Assembly (NCBI RefSeq): GCF_026625845.1
Contig: NZ_CP113066.1
Location: 1,488,001 to 1,552,000 of the forward strand
DNA from: Agrococcus sp. SL85
GTDB taxonomy: Bacteria > Actinomycetota > Actinomycetes > Actinomycetales > Microbacteriaceae
Direction of reading: 5' to 3'
Length of the DNA stretch: 64,000 nucleotides
Shown here: one piece after another, positions 54,476 to 63,767 of the stretch
How positions within the stretch are numbered: position 1 is the first letter of the stretch
Layout of the letters: every line of letters begins with the position of its first letter
Translations under genes and position numbers: made by a program
The notes under the pieces: model-generated
The model's database searches: none
What the model was told of the DNA's origin: nothing
What the model saw: only the letters and a program-made list of their open reading frames with translations

Positions 54476-55845
54476 CGCTGCTGCGGGCAGGATCGCCGAT
54501 GCGTCACCCGAACACGGGCGACGCGGCCGTGATGCAGCGTCGCGGCTGGTGGCTCGTCGCCATCGGCTTCCTGCTGCCCGGCAGCGCCCAGGTGCTCGCG
54601 GGCAACCGCAGGCTCGGGCGCGTCGGCATCGTCGCCACGATCGCGCTCGTCGCGCTCGTCGCGGTCGCCGCGATCCTCTGGGTCGCGTGGCGCGGGGCGC
54701 TGCTCGCGCTCGTCGGCACGGTCGCGGGCCTGCTCGTCGTGGAGGTCGTCCTCATCGCCTACGCGGTGCTGTGGCTCGTGCTCGGCCTCGACACGCTGCG
54801 CCTGGCGCGCCTGCCCAGCGTGCGAGGCCGAGCCCGCGCAGGCATCGCCGCCCTCGCGATCGTCGCGACCGTCGCGCCGGCGGCCCTCGCGGGCTACGGC
54901 GCGAGCCTCGTCGACACGTCGCGCACCGTCGTCGCCGACCTCTTCCAGGCCAGCGGCCCTCCTGTCGAGCCCATCGACGGCCGCTACACGTTCCTGCTCC
55001 TCGGCGGCGACGCCGGGGACGACCGCGTGGGCCTGCGCGCCGACTCGATGACCGTCGTCACCGTCAACGCCGAGACGGGTGCCGCGACGATGATCGGCGT
55101 GCCGCGCAACATGCGCAACGCGCCCTTCTCGGAGGGCTCGCCCATGTGGGGGCCGTGGCCGAACGGCTTCGACTGCGAGTCGAGCGACTGCCTGCTGAAC
55201 GGCACCTACACCTACGGCGAGGCCCATCCCGAGCTCTACCCGGACGCCGTCGCGAACGGCTCGAGCCCCGGCATCGAGGCGACCCGCGATGCGGTCGAGG
55301 GCGTGACGGGCGTGCCGCTGCAGTTCTTCGTGCTCGTCGACATGCACGGCTTCGAGGACCTCATCGACGCCCTCGGCGGCATCGAGATCGAGGTGACCGA
55401 GCGGGTGCCGATCGCCATCGAGGGCGAGCCGGTGCGCGAGTGGATCGAGCCCGGCACCCGCACGCTCGACGGCCACGACGCGCTCTGGTACGCCCGCAGC
55501 CGCGCGGGCTCCTCCGACTACGCGCGCATGGCGCGCCAGCGGCAGGTGCAGGAGGCGCTCGTGGCGAACTTCACGCCCGACGTGCTGCTCACGAAGTACT
55601 CCGAGCTCGCGTCGGCCGGCGTCGACATGGTGGAGACCGACATCCCGCAGTCGATGGTCGGCAGCCTGTCGGAGCTGGCGCTCGAGACGCGCCGGTCCGA
55701 GATCACGAACCTCGAGCTCGTGCCGGACTCGGGCGTCAACACGGGCGACCCCGACTTCGAGCAGATCCACGCCATGGTGCAGCAGGCGCTCGCGGCCGCG
55801 GACGCCGTGCCCACGCCCACGCCCACGCCCACGCCGAGCCCGTAG
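54472..55845 (+). CDS. LytR-CpsA-Psr (LCP) family glycopolymer ligase
   Basis: A membrane protein of 457 residues of the family that attaches wall polysaccharides from a lipid carrier to peptidoglycan. Four hydrophobic segments occupy about residues 25-150. The extracellular LCP domain follows: [28 protein letters not shown] (Asp/Arg contacts), [27 protein letters not shown], the [36 protein letters not shown] signature, and a C-terminal Pro-Thr repeat tail. The first 20 residues before [11 protein letters not shown] may be dispensable; the ATGA overlap with purE supports this start. It fits the neighbouring glycan genes. Confidence 0.92.
   Translation: MTLLRAGSPMRHPNTGDAAVMQRRGWWLVAIGFLLPGSAQVLAGNRRLGRVGIVATIALVALVAVAAILWVAWRGALLALVGTVAGLLVVEVVLIAYAVLWLVLGLDTLRLARLPSVRGRARAGIAALAIVATVAPAALAGYGASLVDTSRTVVADLFQASGPPVEPIDGRYTFLLLGGDAGDDRVGLRADSMTVVTVNAETGAATMIGVPRNMRNAPFSEGSPMWGPWPNGFDCESSDCLLNGTYTYGEAHPELYPDAVANGSSPGIEATRDAVEGVTGVPLQFFVLVDMHGFEDLIDALGGIEIEVTERVPIAIEGEPVREWIEPGTRTLDGHDALWYARSRAGSSDYARMARQRQVQEALVANFTPDVLLTKYSELASAGVDMVETDIPQSMVGSLSELALETRRSEITNLELVPDSGVNTGDPDFEQIHAMVQQALAAADAVPTPTPTPTPSP
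55810..55833 (+). repeat. CCCACG hexamer repeat, four copies
   Basis: Four tandem CCCACG units encode the Pro-Thr tail of the LCP protein. Unit gain or loss would keep the reading frame. Confidence 0.85.
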
Positions 55846-55855
55846 CGGCGCGCCG

Positions 55856-56965
55856 CTACAGCTCGGCGTGCAGCTGCCACACCTGGGCGGCGGCGGCCTC
55901 CCAGGTGAAGGCGCGGGCGCGGTCCTGCGCGTGCAGGCCGAGGCGCGTGCGCTCGTCGCCGTCGTCGAGCAGGCGGCCGAGGGAGGCCGCGAGGCGGTCG
56001 GGCCCGCCGACGACGGGCACGCTCGCCTCGCCGCCGATCTCGAGCAGCGAGCGGGTGGCGGCGTGCACGGTGGGCGTGCCGAGGGCGGCTGCCTCGAGGA
56101 GCGTGAGCCCCAGCGCGTCCGCCTCCGAGACGTGGAGGTGCGCGAGGGCGCGCGCGTAGGCGACGGCGAGGTCGGCGTCGTCGAGGTCGCCGACCATGAT
56201 GATGCGGCCCGCGGGGATGCCGGCCTCCACGGCGAGCGCCGCGAGGGTCGTCTCGCCCCAGCTCACGGGCCCGGCGACGACGACCCGGACGTCGGGCATG
56301 GAGCGGCTCGCGACGGTCGCGACGAGGCGCTCCGCCTGGCCGCGCGCGCCCGGCGAGGTCACGGCGAGCACGTACTCGTCCGGCAGGCCGAGGCGCCGCA
56401 CCGTCCCGGCGTCGTCCTCGGGCGCCCGCAGCCAGGCGGCGGGGGCCGGGTGGATGACGCGCGCGCGATCGCCCACGTCGAAGCGCTCCGCGAGGTCCTC
56501 GGCGACGGCGGTCGTCGGCACGACGATGCCGTCGGCGCGCCGCACCGAGCGGTGCAGCGCGCGCTCGAACCAGCGGGCCTTCCGCTCGGAGCGGTCCGAG
56601 AGCGGCTGGAGGCCGTGCAGCGTGACCGTCACCTGGTCGCCCGTGCCCGCGTCGAGGCCGGTGGGCGCGAGCAGGCTCGTGGAGTGCACGAGGCCGCGCA
56701 CGGGCAGCGTCGTGAGCGAGCGGAGCCACGCCTGCCGCAGCTCCCTGGCGGGCACGGCGGTCTGGCGCAGCTCGGCGAGCCCCGGGACGAGGGCGTGCAC
56801 GCGCTCCTCGCGCGCGGGGGAGATGCGTGCGGCGAGTCCTGCGACCTCGAAGCCATCGGGGGCGGTCGCCACGAGGGCGCGGGCGATCTCGGCGCCGTAG
56901 CGGCCGACCATCGTCGTGGAGCGCTCGCCGACCTCGTCGAGGACGACCGTGAGGCGGCCGGTCAC
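55856..56965 (-). CDS. GT4 family glycosyltransferase
   Basis: A GT-B enzyme of 369 residues. The N-terminal half has VVLDEVGERSTTMVGRYGAEIARAL, LVHSTSLLAPTG and VTLHGLQPLSDRSERKARWFERALHRSVRRADGIVVPTTAVAEDLAERF. The donor half has VIHPAPAAWL, YVLAVTSPGARGQAERLV, IIMVGDLDDADLAVAYARALAHLHVSEADALGLTLLEAAALGTPTVHA, the usual acidic E-x7-E region. The GTG overlaps the rfbD stop (GTGA), so it is co-translated with the rhamnose reductase; rhamnosyl transfer is a reasonable guess. Confidence 0.87.
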   Translation of the reverse strand: MTGRLTVVLDEVGERSTTMVGRYGAEIARALVATAPDGFEVAGLAARISPAREERVHALVPGLAELRQTAVPARELRQAWLRSLTTLPVRGLVHSTSLLAPTGLDAGTGDQVTVTLHGLQPLSDRSERKARWFERALHRSVRRADGIVVPTTAVAEDLAERFDVGDRARVIHPAPAAWLRAPEDDAGTVRRLGLPDEYVLAVTSPGARGQAERLVATVASRSMPDVRVVVAGPVSWGETTLAALAVEAGIPAGRIIMVGDLDDADLAVAYARALAHLHVSEADALGLTLLEAAALGTPTVHAATRSLLEIGGEASVPVVGGPDRLAASLGRLLDDGDERTRLGLHAQDRARAFTWEAAAAQVWQLHAEL

Positions 56966-57807
56966 GCCGCGACCTCGCCGCGCGCGACCGCCTCGTGGAG
57001 CGCCTCGCGCCAGGGGCGCATGGGCGCGAGGCCACGGGCCGCCCAGGCATCGTGCGCGAGCACGGACCACGCCGGTCGAGGCGCGGCGCGCACGAAGGAG
57101 GCGGAGTCGGTGGGGCGCACGCGCTCGGGGTCGAGGCCCGCCTCCTCGAGCACGGCGCGAGCGAGGTCGAACCAGGTCGCCTCGCCGGCGTTCGTGCCGT
57201 GGAAGGTGCCCGAGCGCACACCCGCCTCGAGGAGCGCGCGGATGGCGCCGGCGAGGTCGCGGGTCCAGGTGGGCTGGCCGCGCTGGTCGTCCACGACGTC
57301 GAGCGTCTCGCGCTGCCCGGCGAGCCGGAGCATCGTGGCGGGGAACGAGGGGCCTCCGCGGCCGTACAGCCACGCCGTGCGGACCACGATCGTGTCGGGG
57401 TTCGCCTCGACCGCGAGCCGCTCGCCCTCGGCCTTGGTCCGACCGTACGCCGAGACGGGATCGACCGCGGCGTCCTCCGCGTAGGGTTCGCGCGCATCGC
57501 CGCGGAAGACGTAGTCCGTGGAGACCTGCACCAGCACGGCGCCCTGCTCGGCGGCGGCGGCGGCGAGGTTCGCAGCGCCCTGCGCGTTGAGCGCGAAGGC
57601 CGCCTCCTCGTCGGCCTCGGCATCGTCGACGCGCGTGTACGCGGCGCAGTTCACGATCGCGTCGATGCCGCGCACCGCGTCGCGGCAGGCCTCGGGATCG
57701 CGGATGTCCAGCTGGGCCGAGCCGGTCGAGACCACGTCGTGGTGCGAGAGCGCCTCGACGAGGTCGATGCCGAGCATGCCGGTGCCGCCGGCGATGAGGA
57801 TGCGCAT
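56962..57807 (-). CDS. rfbD: dTDP-4-dehydrorhamnose reductase
   Basis: A short-chain reductase of 281 residues for the last step of dTDP-L-rhamnose synthesis. Motifs: ILIAGGTGMLGIDLVEAL, LDIRDPEACRDAVRGIDAIVNCAAYTRVDDAEADEEAAFALNAQG, VQVSTDYVFRGDAREPYAEDAAVDPVSAYGRTKAEGE with Tyr/Lys, VVRTAWLYGRGGPSF and GTFHGTNAGEATWFDLA. There is no fused epimerase (RmlC) domain. It starts five bases after the rfbB stop. Confidence 0.94.
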   Translation of the reverse strand: MRILIAGGTGMLGIDLVEALSHHDVVSTGSAQLDIRDPEACRDAVRGIDAIVNCAAYTRVDDAEADEEAAFALNAQGAANLAAAAAEQGAVLVQVSTDYVFRGDAREPYAEDAAVDPVSAYGRTKAEGERLAVEANPDTIVVRTAWLYGRGGPSFPATMLRLAGQRETLDVVDDQRGQPTWTRDLAGAIRALLEAGVRSGTFHGTNAGEATWFDLARAVLEEAGLDPERVRPTDSASFVRAAPRPAWSVLAHDAWAARGLAPMRPWREALHEAVARGEVAA

Positions 57808-57811
57808 GGGC

Positions 57812-58795
57812 CTAGAGCGCCGCCCGCTCCTTGAGCGGCTCCCACCAGGAGCGGTGGTCGCGGTACCACTGCACGACGTCGGCGAGGCCCTGCTCGAAGG
57901 GCACCTGGGGCGCGTAGCCGAGCTCCGCCTGGATCTTCGAGATGTCGACCGAGTACCGGCGGTCATGGCCCTTGCGGTCGGCGACGGCGTCGACCGAGGA
58001 CCAGTCGGCGCCCGTCGCCTCCAGCAGCAGCTCGGTGAGCCGTCGGTTGGTCAGCTCGGTGCCGCCGCCGATGTTGTAGACCTCGCCGGGGCGGCCGCCG
58101 CTGAGGACGAGCGCGATGCCGCGGCAGTGGTCGTCGACGTGGAGCCAGTCGCGCACGTTCTCGCCGTCGCCGTAGAGCGGGACGCGGTGTCCGTCGATGA
58201 GGTTCGTGACGAAGAGCGGGATGAGCTTCTCGGGGAAGTGGTAGGGCCCGTAGTTGTTCGAGCAGCGCGTGATCCGGACGTCCATGCCGTGGGTGCGGTG
58301 GTAGGAGCGGGCGAGCAGGTCGCTCCCCGCCTTCGACGCCGAGTAGGGGCTGTTGGGCTCGAGCGGGCGGTCCTCGCTCCAGGAGCCCTCGTCGATCGAG
58401 CCGTAGACCTCGTCGGTGGAGACGTGCACGAAGCGGCGCACGTCGTGGCGGAGCGCCGCGTCGAGGAGCCGCTGCGTGCCGACGACGTTCGTCTCGACGA
58501 ACACCGAGGCGTCGCGCACGGAGCGGTCGACGTGGCTCTCGGCGGCGAAGTGCACGATGGCGTCGACGCCGGGGAGGATGCGGTCGAGGAGGCCCGTGTC
58601 GCGGATGTCGCCATGGACGAACGCGTAGTGCGGGTGCTCGGCGATGGGCGCCAGGTTCTGCGGGTTGCCGGAGTAGGTCAGTGCGTCGAGCACGGTGATC
58701 GATGCGCCCTCGAGGCCGGGCAGGCGGTCCGCCAGGGCCATGCGGACGAAGTTCGAGCCGATGAAGCCGGCGCCGCCGGTCACGAGGATCTGCAC
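57812..58795 (-). CDS. rfbB: dTDP-glucose 4,6-dehydratase
   Basis: An NAD-dependent dehydratase of 327 residues, the second step of rhamnose synthesis. It has [104 protein letters not shown] and the [28 protein letters not shown] block. The catalytic Thr, Asp-Glu and YxxxK are present. The GTG start follows GAAAGGAAA. A TAGGAT box at 58841-58846 predicts a leader of about 40 bases. Confidence 0.96.
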   Translation of the reverse strand: MQILVTGGAGFIGSNFVRMALADRLPGLEGASITVLDALTYSGNPQNLAPIAEHPHYAFVHGDIRDTGLLDRILPGVDAIVHFAAESHVDRSVRDASVFVETNVVGTQRLLDAALRHDVRRFVHVSTDEVYGSIDEGSWSEDRPLEPNSPYSASKAGSDLLARSYHRTHGMDVRITRCSNNYGPYHFPEKLIPLFVTNLIDGHRVPLYGDGENVRDWLHVDDHCRGIALVLSGGRPGEVYNIGGGTELTNRRLTELLLEATGADWSSVDAVADRKGHDRRYSVDISKIQAELGYAPQVPFEQGLADVVQWYRDHRSWWEPLKERAAL

Positions 58796-58840
58796 GCGTC
58801 GTTTCCTTTCCCATGCCGGCGGACCGGCGTACGGCGACCC

Positions 58841-58894
58841 ATCCTACGCGGGGGCGCCCTCGGGAGGGCCGCCCTGGGCGGGCACGGGTAGGCT
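58841..58894. promoter_or_regulatory. Divergent promoters of rfbBD-GT and rfbA
   Basis: TAGGAT on the minus strand (58841-58846) serves rfbB. TAGGCT on the plus strand (58889-58894) serves rfbA, whose leader of about 26 bases carries GGAGGAGG. Both units have leaders, unlike many other genes here. Confidence 0.5.
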
Positions 58895-58926
58895 CGCTGG
58901 CGGCAGACCACGGAGGAGGGGCGTCG

Positions 58927-59793
58927 ATGCGCGGCATCATCCTTGCGGGCGGCTCGGGCACGCGCCTGTGGCCCATCACCCGCGGCATCTCGAAGCAGCT
59001 CGTCCCGATCTTCGACAAGCCCATGATCTACTACCCGCTGTCGACGCTGATGATGGCCGGGATCCGCGAGGTGCTCGTGATCACGACGCCCGAGCACCAC
59101 GAGCAGTTCGAGCGGCTGCTCGGCGACGGCTCGGAGCTCGGCATGCGCATCGAGTACGCGCAGCAGCCGAAGCCCGAGGGCCTCGCGCAGGCCTTCCTCA
59201 TCGGCGCGGACTTCATCGGCGACGAGCCCGTCGCGCTCGTGCTGGGCGACAACATCTTCCACGGCACGGGACTGGGCTCGAGCCTCCGGCAGCACGACGA
59301 CGTCGAGGGCGGCCTCATCTTCGCCTACCGCGTGGCGAACCCGCGGGCCTACGGCGTCGTGGAGTTCGACGAGCACGGTGCCGCCGTCTCGATCGAGGAG
59401 AAGCCCGAGTCGCCGAAGTCGAGCTACGCGGTGCCGGGCCTCTACTTCTACGACGCGAGCGTCGTCGAGGTCGCGCGCACGATCACGCCGAGCGCCCGCG
59501 GCGAGCTCGAGATCACCGCCATCAACGACCACTACCTCCGCGAGGGCCGGCTGCAGGTGCAGGTGCTCGACCGGGGCGTCGCGTGGCTCGACACGGGCAC
59601 GTTCGAGTCGATGATGGCCGCGAGCGAGTACGTGCGGGTCATCGAGCAGCGGCAGGGCACCAAGATCGGCTGCATCGAGGAGATCGCATGGCGCGCCGGC
59701 TGGATCGACGACGAGCGGCTGCGGGCCCTCGCGCAGCCGCTCCTGAAGTCGGGCTACGGCGAGTACCTGGAGCGCCTGCCCGAGCAGCGCTGA
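58927..59793 (+). CDS. rfbA: Glucose-1-phosphate thymidylyltransferase
   Basis: A nucleotidyltransferase of 288 residues for the first step of dTDP-rhamnose synthesis. It starts [46 protein letters not shown], followed by [59 protein letters not shown] and [14 protein letters not shown]. Length and motifs are standard. It is divergent from rfbB and converges, ten bases away, with a GT2 gene. Confidence 0.96.
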   Translation: MRGIILAGGSGTRLWPITRGISKQLVPIFDKPMIYYPLSTLMMAGIREVLVITTPEHHEQFERLLGDGSELGMRIEYAQQPKPEGLAQAFLIGADFIGDEPVALVLGDNIFHGTGLGSSLRQHDDVEGGLIFAYRVANPRAYGVVEFDEHGAAVSIEEKPESPKSSYAVPGLYFYDASVVEVARTITPSARGELEITAINDHYLREGRLQVQVLDRGVAWLDTGTFESMMAASEYVRVIEQRQGTKIGCIEEIAWRAGWIDDERLRALAQPLLKSGYGEYLERLPEQR

Positions 59794-59803
59794 GGCTCCC
59801 GCC

Positions 59804-60706
59804 TCACCAGAGGCCGAGCGTGAGCGCGAGGGCGAGCCATCGCCGCTCCGCCGGTTCGCGCCGCAGCTCCCCGGCGAGGCGCCGCAGCGCCATCCGGGAC
59901 CCGAGGTCGCTGCGCTCGAAGAGCGGCGCCACGCGCGCCAGCCGGGGCTGCAGCGGCGGCTGCGCGAGCGCGAGCGCGAGCCGCGCGATCGCGCGGCACT
60001 GCGAGCGGTAGTGGCCGCTCGCCAGGCGGCGCGCTCGCACGAGCGCGGGCCGGATGCCGCGGTTCGCCCCCATGACGTTGGTGCCGTGCTGGCGGTAGTC
60101 GAGCGTGGGCTCCGGGTCGATGTGCCAGCGGCGGCCGGTCGCGCGCGCGATCGCGTAGAGCGTCCAGTCGTGCGGCACGGTCGTGTCGACGAGCGGGTGC
60201 GTGCGGACGACCTCGCGGATGCCGGTGAACGCGGCGGCGGTGAGCACGAACGTGCAGCCCGGGCCCGCCGACTCGAGCAGGAAGTCCAGGTCGGTCTGCG
60301 GCTGCGACTTCTCGACGTACGCGGTGCGCTCCGAGCCGTCCGGGTCCGTCCAGAACGCGGTGACGCTCGAGGAGACCGCATCGACCTCGTGGCGCGCGAT
60401 GAGCGCGAGCTGGCGCGCGAGCCGGTCGTGGTGCCAGCGGTCGTCCTGGTCGGCGAGGGCGATCGCCGTCGCGCCGGTCACGTCCGCGTCGCGCACGAGC
60501 CGGAGGAAGTTCGCGGAGGCCGAGCCGGAGCGCTCGGGCGGGAGCAGGACGATGCGCTCGTCGCCCATCCGCTCGAGGATCGCGAGCGTGTCGTCGCTCG
60601 AGCCGTCGTCCGAGACCACGATGCGCACGTCGACGCCCTCCTGGTCGAGGATCGTGCGCAGCTGCTCCTCGATGAAGGCGGCGCCCTCGTAGGTCGCCAT
60701 GAGCAC
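59804..60706 (-). CDS. GT2 family glycosyltransferase (rhamnosyltransferase-like)
   Basis: A GT-A enzyme of at least 300 residues. VLMATYEGAAFIEEQLRTILDQ and VRIVVSDDGSSDDTLAIL bind the nucleotide, ADQDDRWHHDRL is the DXD-like metal site, and DTTVPHDWTLYAIARATG is the catalytic-loop region of rhamnosyltransferase-like GT2 proteins. The GTG at 60706 cuts into the first beta strand (PLVAVLMATYEG). A CTG at 60754, preceded by GGAGG, would give a complete fold of 316 residues and may be the true start. No other ATG, GTG or TTG lies upstream in frame nearby. Confidence 0.88.
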   Translation of the reverse strand: MLMATYEGAAFIEEQLRTILDQEGVDVRIVVSDDGSSDDTLAILERMGDERIVLLPPERSGSASANFLRLVRDADVTGATAIALADQDDRWHHDRLARQLALIARHEVDAVSSSVTAFWTDPDGSERTAYVEKSQPQTDLDFLLESAGPGCTFVLTAAAFTGIREVVRTHPLVDTTVPHDWTLYAIARATGRRWHIDPEPTLDYRQHGTNVMGANRGIRPALVRARRLASGHYRSQCRAIARLALALAQPPLQPRLARVAPLFERSDLGSRMALRRLAGELRREPAERRWLALALTLGLW

Positions 60707-60871
60707 GGCGACGAGCGGGCGCGCGGCGCGCGCGGCGGGCTCGGTGTCGCTCAGGATTGCCTCCGTGATCCGTCGGAGCGCGGGGGCGCGGTCCGATGAG
60801 GAAGCCTACCCGCGGGGGCTGCTGCCGACGCCCTGCATCGACTGTGCGGCGACCATGGGAAGGGCGCCGGA

Positions 60872-60877
60872 TAGCCT
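60872..60877 (+). promoter_or_regulatory. -10 box of the RgpF-like gene, leaderless type
   Basis: TAGCCT is followed by seven bases and the ATG at 60885. Confidence 0.5.
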
Positions 60878-60884
60878 GAGCACG

Positions 60885-62696
60885 ATGAGCATCGAGGCAG
60901 CCGGCGCACGCATCGCGATCGTCGCCCACCGCGACCCGCGCGGAGAGGTCGGCGAGCGCGTCGACCTGCTCGTCGAGGGGCTGCGACAGATCGTCGACCG
61001 CGTCGTGCTCGTCGCCGACGCCCTCATGCCCGCCGGCCGCCAGCGCGCGGAGGCCGTGGCCGACCGCGTCGTCGTCGCGCCGGCGCCGACCGCGATCGCG
61101 CTGCTGGCCGCAGGCCTCGCCGCCGTCGACGACGAGGTGCGCGCGGCGTCGTCGGTGCTCGTCACCGACACGGAGCGATACGGGCCGCTGCGCGGGATCG
61201 AGCAGCCAGAACCGGAGCGCTGGGTCACGCGCGAAGGCGCCGCTGCGGACGCGTGGCTCCTCGTCCCGACCGCGCCGCGACACGCCCTCGAGCCCTCGCC
61301 GTGGCTGTGGTCGGGCACCGTCCATCGCAGCGCGACGTGGCGCGAGTGGTGGCACGGGGCCCGGACCGACACAGGCTCGCTCGGCATGCACGACCTCGTC
61401 CTGGCGCTCCGCGAGGCCGGGCTCGACGTCGTGTCGCGGCTCGGGGCGGTGGACCGCGCCGAGCGGGTGACCCTCGAGTCGCCCGGCCACGGCGGCTTCG
61501 TCGAGCGGGTGCTGCTGACGGCGGACCCGCTCGTGATCGAGGACCTCGCCCTCGACAGCGGAGCGGCCGCGCGAGTGCTCGGCTGGGACTACTCGGGCCG
61601 AGTGCTGGCGCGCGACCTTCAGCACGTCGCACCGCCGCGGCAGGTCCACACCGCGATGCAGGGCCTGCGGATCCTCACGGGCTTCCCGGAGATCGGGGGC
61701 GGCATCCCGCCGCGGCTCGGCGTCCTGACGCACATCTACTACCCGGAGGCGCTGCCGACCGTCGGCGTCTCGCTGCAGCACATGCCCGTCGACTGGACGT
61801 GGATCGTCACCACCGGCTCCGAGGAGTCGAAGGCGGCGATCGAGCATCGCTTCGAGGTCGAGGTCTCGCGGTGGCTGCAGCGCCTGCAGCGCTTCGAGGT
61901 GCGCGTGGTCGAGTCGAACCGGGGACGCGACATCTCGGCGTTCCTCATCGGCTGCGCCGACCTGCTGCGGCCCGGCGCGGACGGCCGCTACGCCTTCGAC
62001 GTCGTGCTGAAGCTGCACTCGAAGCAGTCGCCGCAGGATCCGCTGCCCCGCGGGACGCGCTTCCAGCGTCATGCGCTCGGGAGCCTCCTCGGGCAGCAGC
62101 ACCAGCAGAACGCCCTCCTCCAGCTCTTCATCGACGAGCCCGAGCTGGGCATGGCCATGCCGCCGCAGATCCACGTCGGCTACCCGACGCTCGGCCGTGC
62201 CTGGTTCGGCAACCGCCCCGCCGCGGAGCGCATGGCGAGCCGCCTCGGCATCGACGTGCCGTTCGACGAGGGCTCGCCGCTCGCGCCCTTCGGCTCGATG
62301 TTCGCGGCCCGACCCGAGGCGCTCCGGCCGCTCGTCGACAGCCTCGGCTGGCGCGACTTCCCGGACGAGTCCGGCTACCGGGACGGCGGCACCGCCCACG
62401 TCGTGGAGCGGCTCTTCGCCTACGCCGCCATCAGCGAGGGCTATACGGTGCGCACGGTGACGAGCCCCGAGCTCGCCGCCGAGTCGCACCAGCTGCTCGA
62501 GTGGAAGCTGCAGGAGATCCTGCGCGACGTGCCCGGCACCGCGCGCCAGCAGGTGCAGCTCGCGCACGCCGCGACGCGGGCCGCCGCGATCCCCGCGGGC
62601 GCGGCCGTGCGCGCGGCGCGCGTCGCGGGCCGCGGCGCGGCGGGCCTCGTGCGCGGCGCCCGGGAGGCGATGCGCCGCCTCCGCGAGGACGGCTGA
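60885..62696 (+). CDS. Rhamnan synthesis F (RgpF) family protein
   Basis: A protein of 603 residues. The conserved C-terminal RgpF block (from about residue 275) shows LGVLTHIYYPEALPTVG, WTWIVTTGSEESKAAIEHRFE, VRVVESNRGRDISAFLIGCADLL, YAFDVVLKLHSKQSPQDP, MAMPPQIHVGYPTLGRAW and APFGSMFAARPEALRPL. These match the domain of rhamnose-glucose polysaccharide and polyrhamnan synthesis proteins. The N-terminal 270 residues are less conserved. It supports rhamnose as a component of the glycan encoded here. The downstream GT overlaps by one base (TGATG). Confidence 0.9.
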   Translation: MSIEAAGARIAIVAHRDPRGEVGERVDLLVEGLRQIVDRVVLVADALMPAGRQRAEAVADRVVVAPAPTAIALLAAGLAAVDDEVRAASSVLVTDTERYGPLRGIEQPEPERWVTREGAAADAWLLVPTAPRHALEPSPWLWSGTVHRSATWREWWHGARTDTGSLGMHDLVLALREAGLDVVSRLGAVDRAERVTLESPGHGGFVERVLLTADPLVIEDLALDSGAAARVLGWDYSGRVLARDLQHVAPPRQVHTAMQGLRILTGFPEIGGGIPPRLGVLTHIYYPEALPTVGVSLQHMPVDWTWIVTTGSEESKAAIEHRFEVEVSRWLQRLQRFEVRVVESNRGRDISAFLIGCADLLRPGADGRYAFDVVLKLHSKQSPQDPLPRGTRFQRHALGSLLGQQHQQNALLQLFIDEPELGMAMPPQIHVGYPTLGRAWFGNRPAAERMASRLGIDVPFDEGSPLAPFGSMFAARPEALRPLVDSLGWRDFPDESGYRDGGTAHVVERLFAYAAISEGYTVRTVTSPELAAESHQLLEWKLQEILRDVPGTARQQVQLAHAATRAAAIPAGAAVRAARVAGRGAAGLVRGAREAMRRLREDG

Positions 62697-63748
62697 TGCG
62701 CGTCGTCGTCTTCCCCGCGTACCGCGAGAATCCGTTCCTCGGCCTCCTGCTCTCGGGCGCCGAGCGCGAGGGCGCGACGATCGTCGACGCCCGCACGCTC
62801 GACGAGCTCGCGGCGGCGCTCGCGGTCGGACCCGCCGAGACCGTGCTCTCGATCCACTGGACGAACCCCGTCGCGCAGTCGACGCGCAACCCCGCGGTCG
62901 CCGTGCGGAACGCGCTCCGCCTGCGCCGACTGCTCCGCGCCGCGAAGGCGCAGGGTGCTCGCGTGGTCTGGACCGTCCACAACGTGCTGCCGCACGGCGC
63001 GCGCTTCCCCCGCATCGAGCGCTGGCTGCACCGGATGCTGGCGGCGGAGGCCGACCGCGTCCACGTCATGCACCCCGACACCGCGGCGCTCGCGGCGCCC
63101 CGCTACCGCCTCCCGGCCGATCGGGTGCGACACATCGCGCACCCGAGCTACGCGGGCGCCGTCGCGCCGGCCGCCGACCGCGCCGCCGAGCGCGCGCGCC
63201 TCGGCATCGGCGAGCGCGAGGCCGCGGTGCTGTTCCTCGGGCAGATGCGCGCCTACAAGGGCGTGCTCGAGCTCGTCGCGGCGGCAGGGGAGGCCCGGCG
63301 CGCCGACGGCATCGTGCTGCTGCTCGCAGGCAACGCGACGCCCGAGGAGGCCGCCGCGATCGAGGCGGCGCTCTCGGACCATCCCGGGCTGCGCGCGATC
63401 CGCGAGCTGCGCTTCGTCGACGACGCGGCCGTGCCGGGCTGGTTCGCGGCCGCCGACGCGGTCGCGCTGCCGTACCGCCGCATCCTCAACTCGGGCAGCG
63501 TGCTGCTGGCGGCCACGTACGGCGCACCGGTGCTGCTGCCCGACGAGCCGCACCTGCGGCGCGAGCTGGGCGACGAGCGCTGGGTGACGCTCTTCGACGG
63601 CCCCGAGGGCCTGCGAGCGGCGATCGAGGCGGTGGTCGTCGACGACGCCGAGGCGCGCGCCGCCGCGCTCGCCCACGCGGCCGCGTGGACGGGCGAGCAG
63701 GCGGGAGCGGCCTACCTCGCGCTCCTCCACGAGGCGCGCGAGGCCTGA
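62696..63748 (+). CDS. GT4-like glycosyltransferase
   Basis: A glycosyltransferase of 350 residues with a GT-B layout. It starts VVVFPAYRENPFLGLLLSGAEREGATIVDA, has SIHWTNPVAQSTRN, VVWTVHNVLPHGARFPRIERWLHRML, VHVMHPDTAAL and the donor-domain LFLGQMRAYKGVLELVAAAGEA, LLLAGNATPEE and FAAADAVALPYRRILNSGSVLLAATYGAPVLLPD. The pattern resembles beta-mannosyl- or glucuronosyltransferase-like GT4 proteins of surface-glycan loci. It is translationally coupled to the RgpF-like gene. Confidence 0.85.
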   Translation: MRVVVFPAYRENPFLGLLLSGAEREGATIVDARTLDELAAALAVGPAETVLSIHWTNPVAQSTRNPAVAVRNALRLRRLLRAAKAQGARVVWTVHNVLPHGARFPRIERWLHRMLAAEADRVHVMHPDTAALAAPRYRLPADRVRHIAHPSYAGAVAPAADRAAERARLGIGEREAAVLFLGQMRAYKGVLELVAAAGEARRADGIVLLLAGNATPEEAAAIEAALSDHPGLRAIRELRFVDDAAVPGWFAAADAVALPYRRILNSGSVLLAATYGAPVLLPDEPHLRRELGDERWVTLFDGPEGLRAAIEAVVVDDAEARAAALAHAAAWTGEQAGAAYLALLHEAREA

Positions 63749-63767
63749 GCCACGGGACGCGTCCGCG

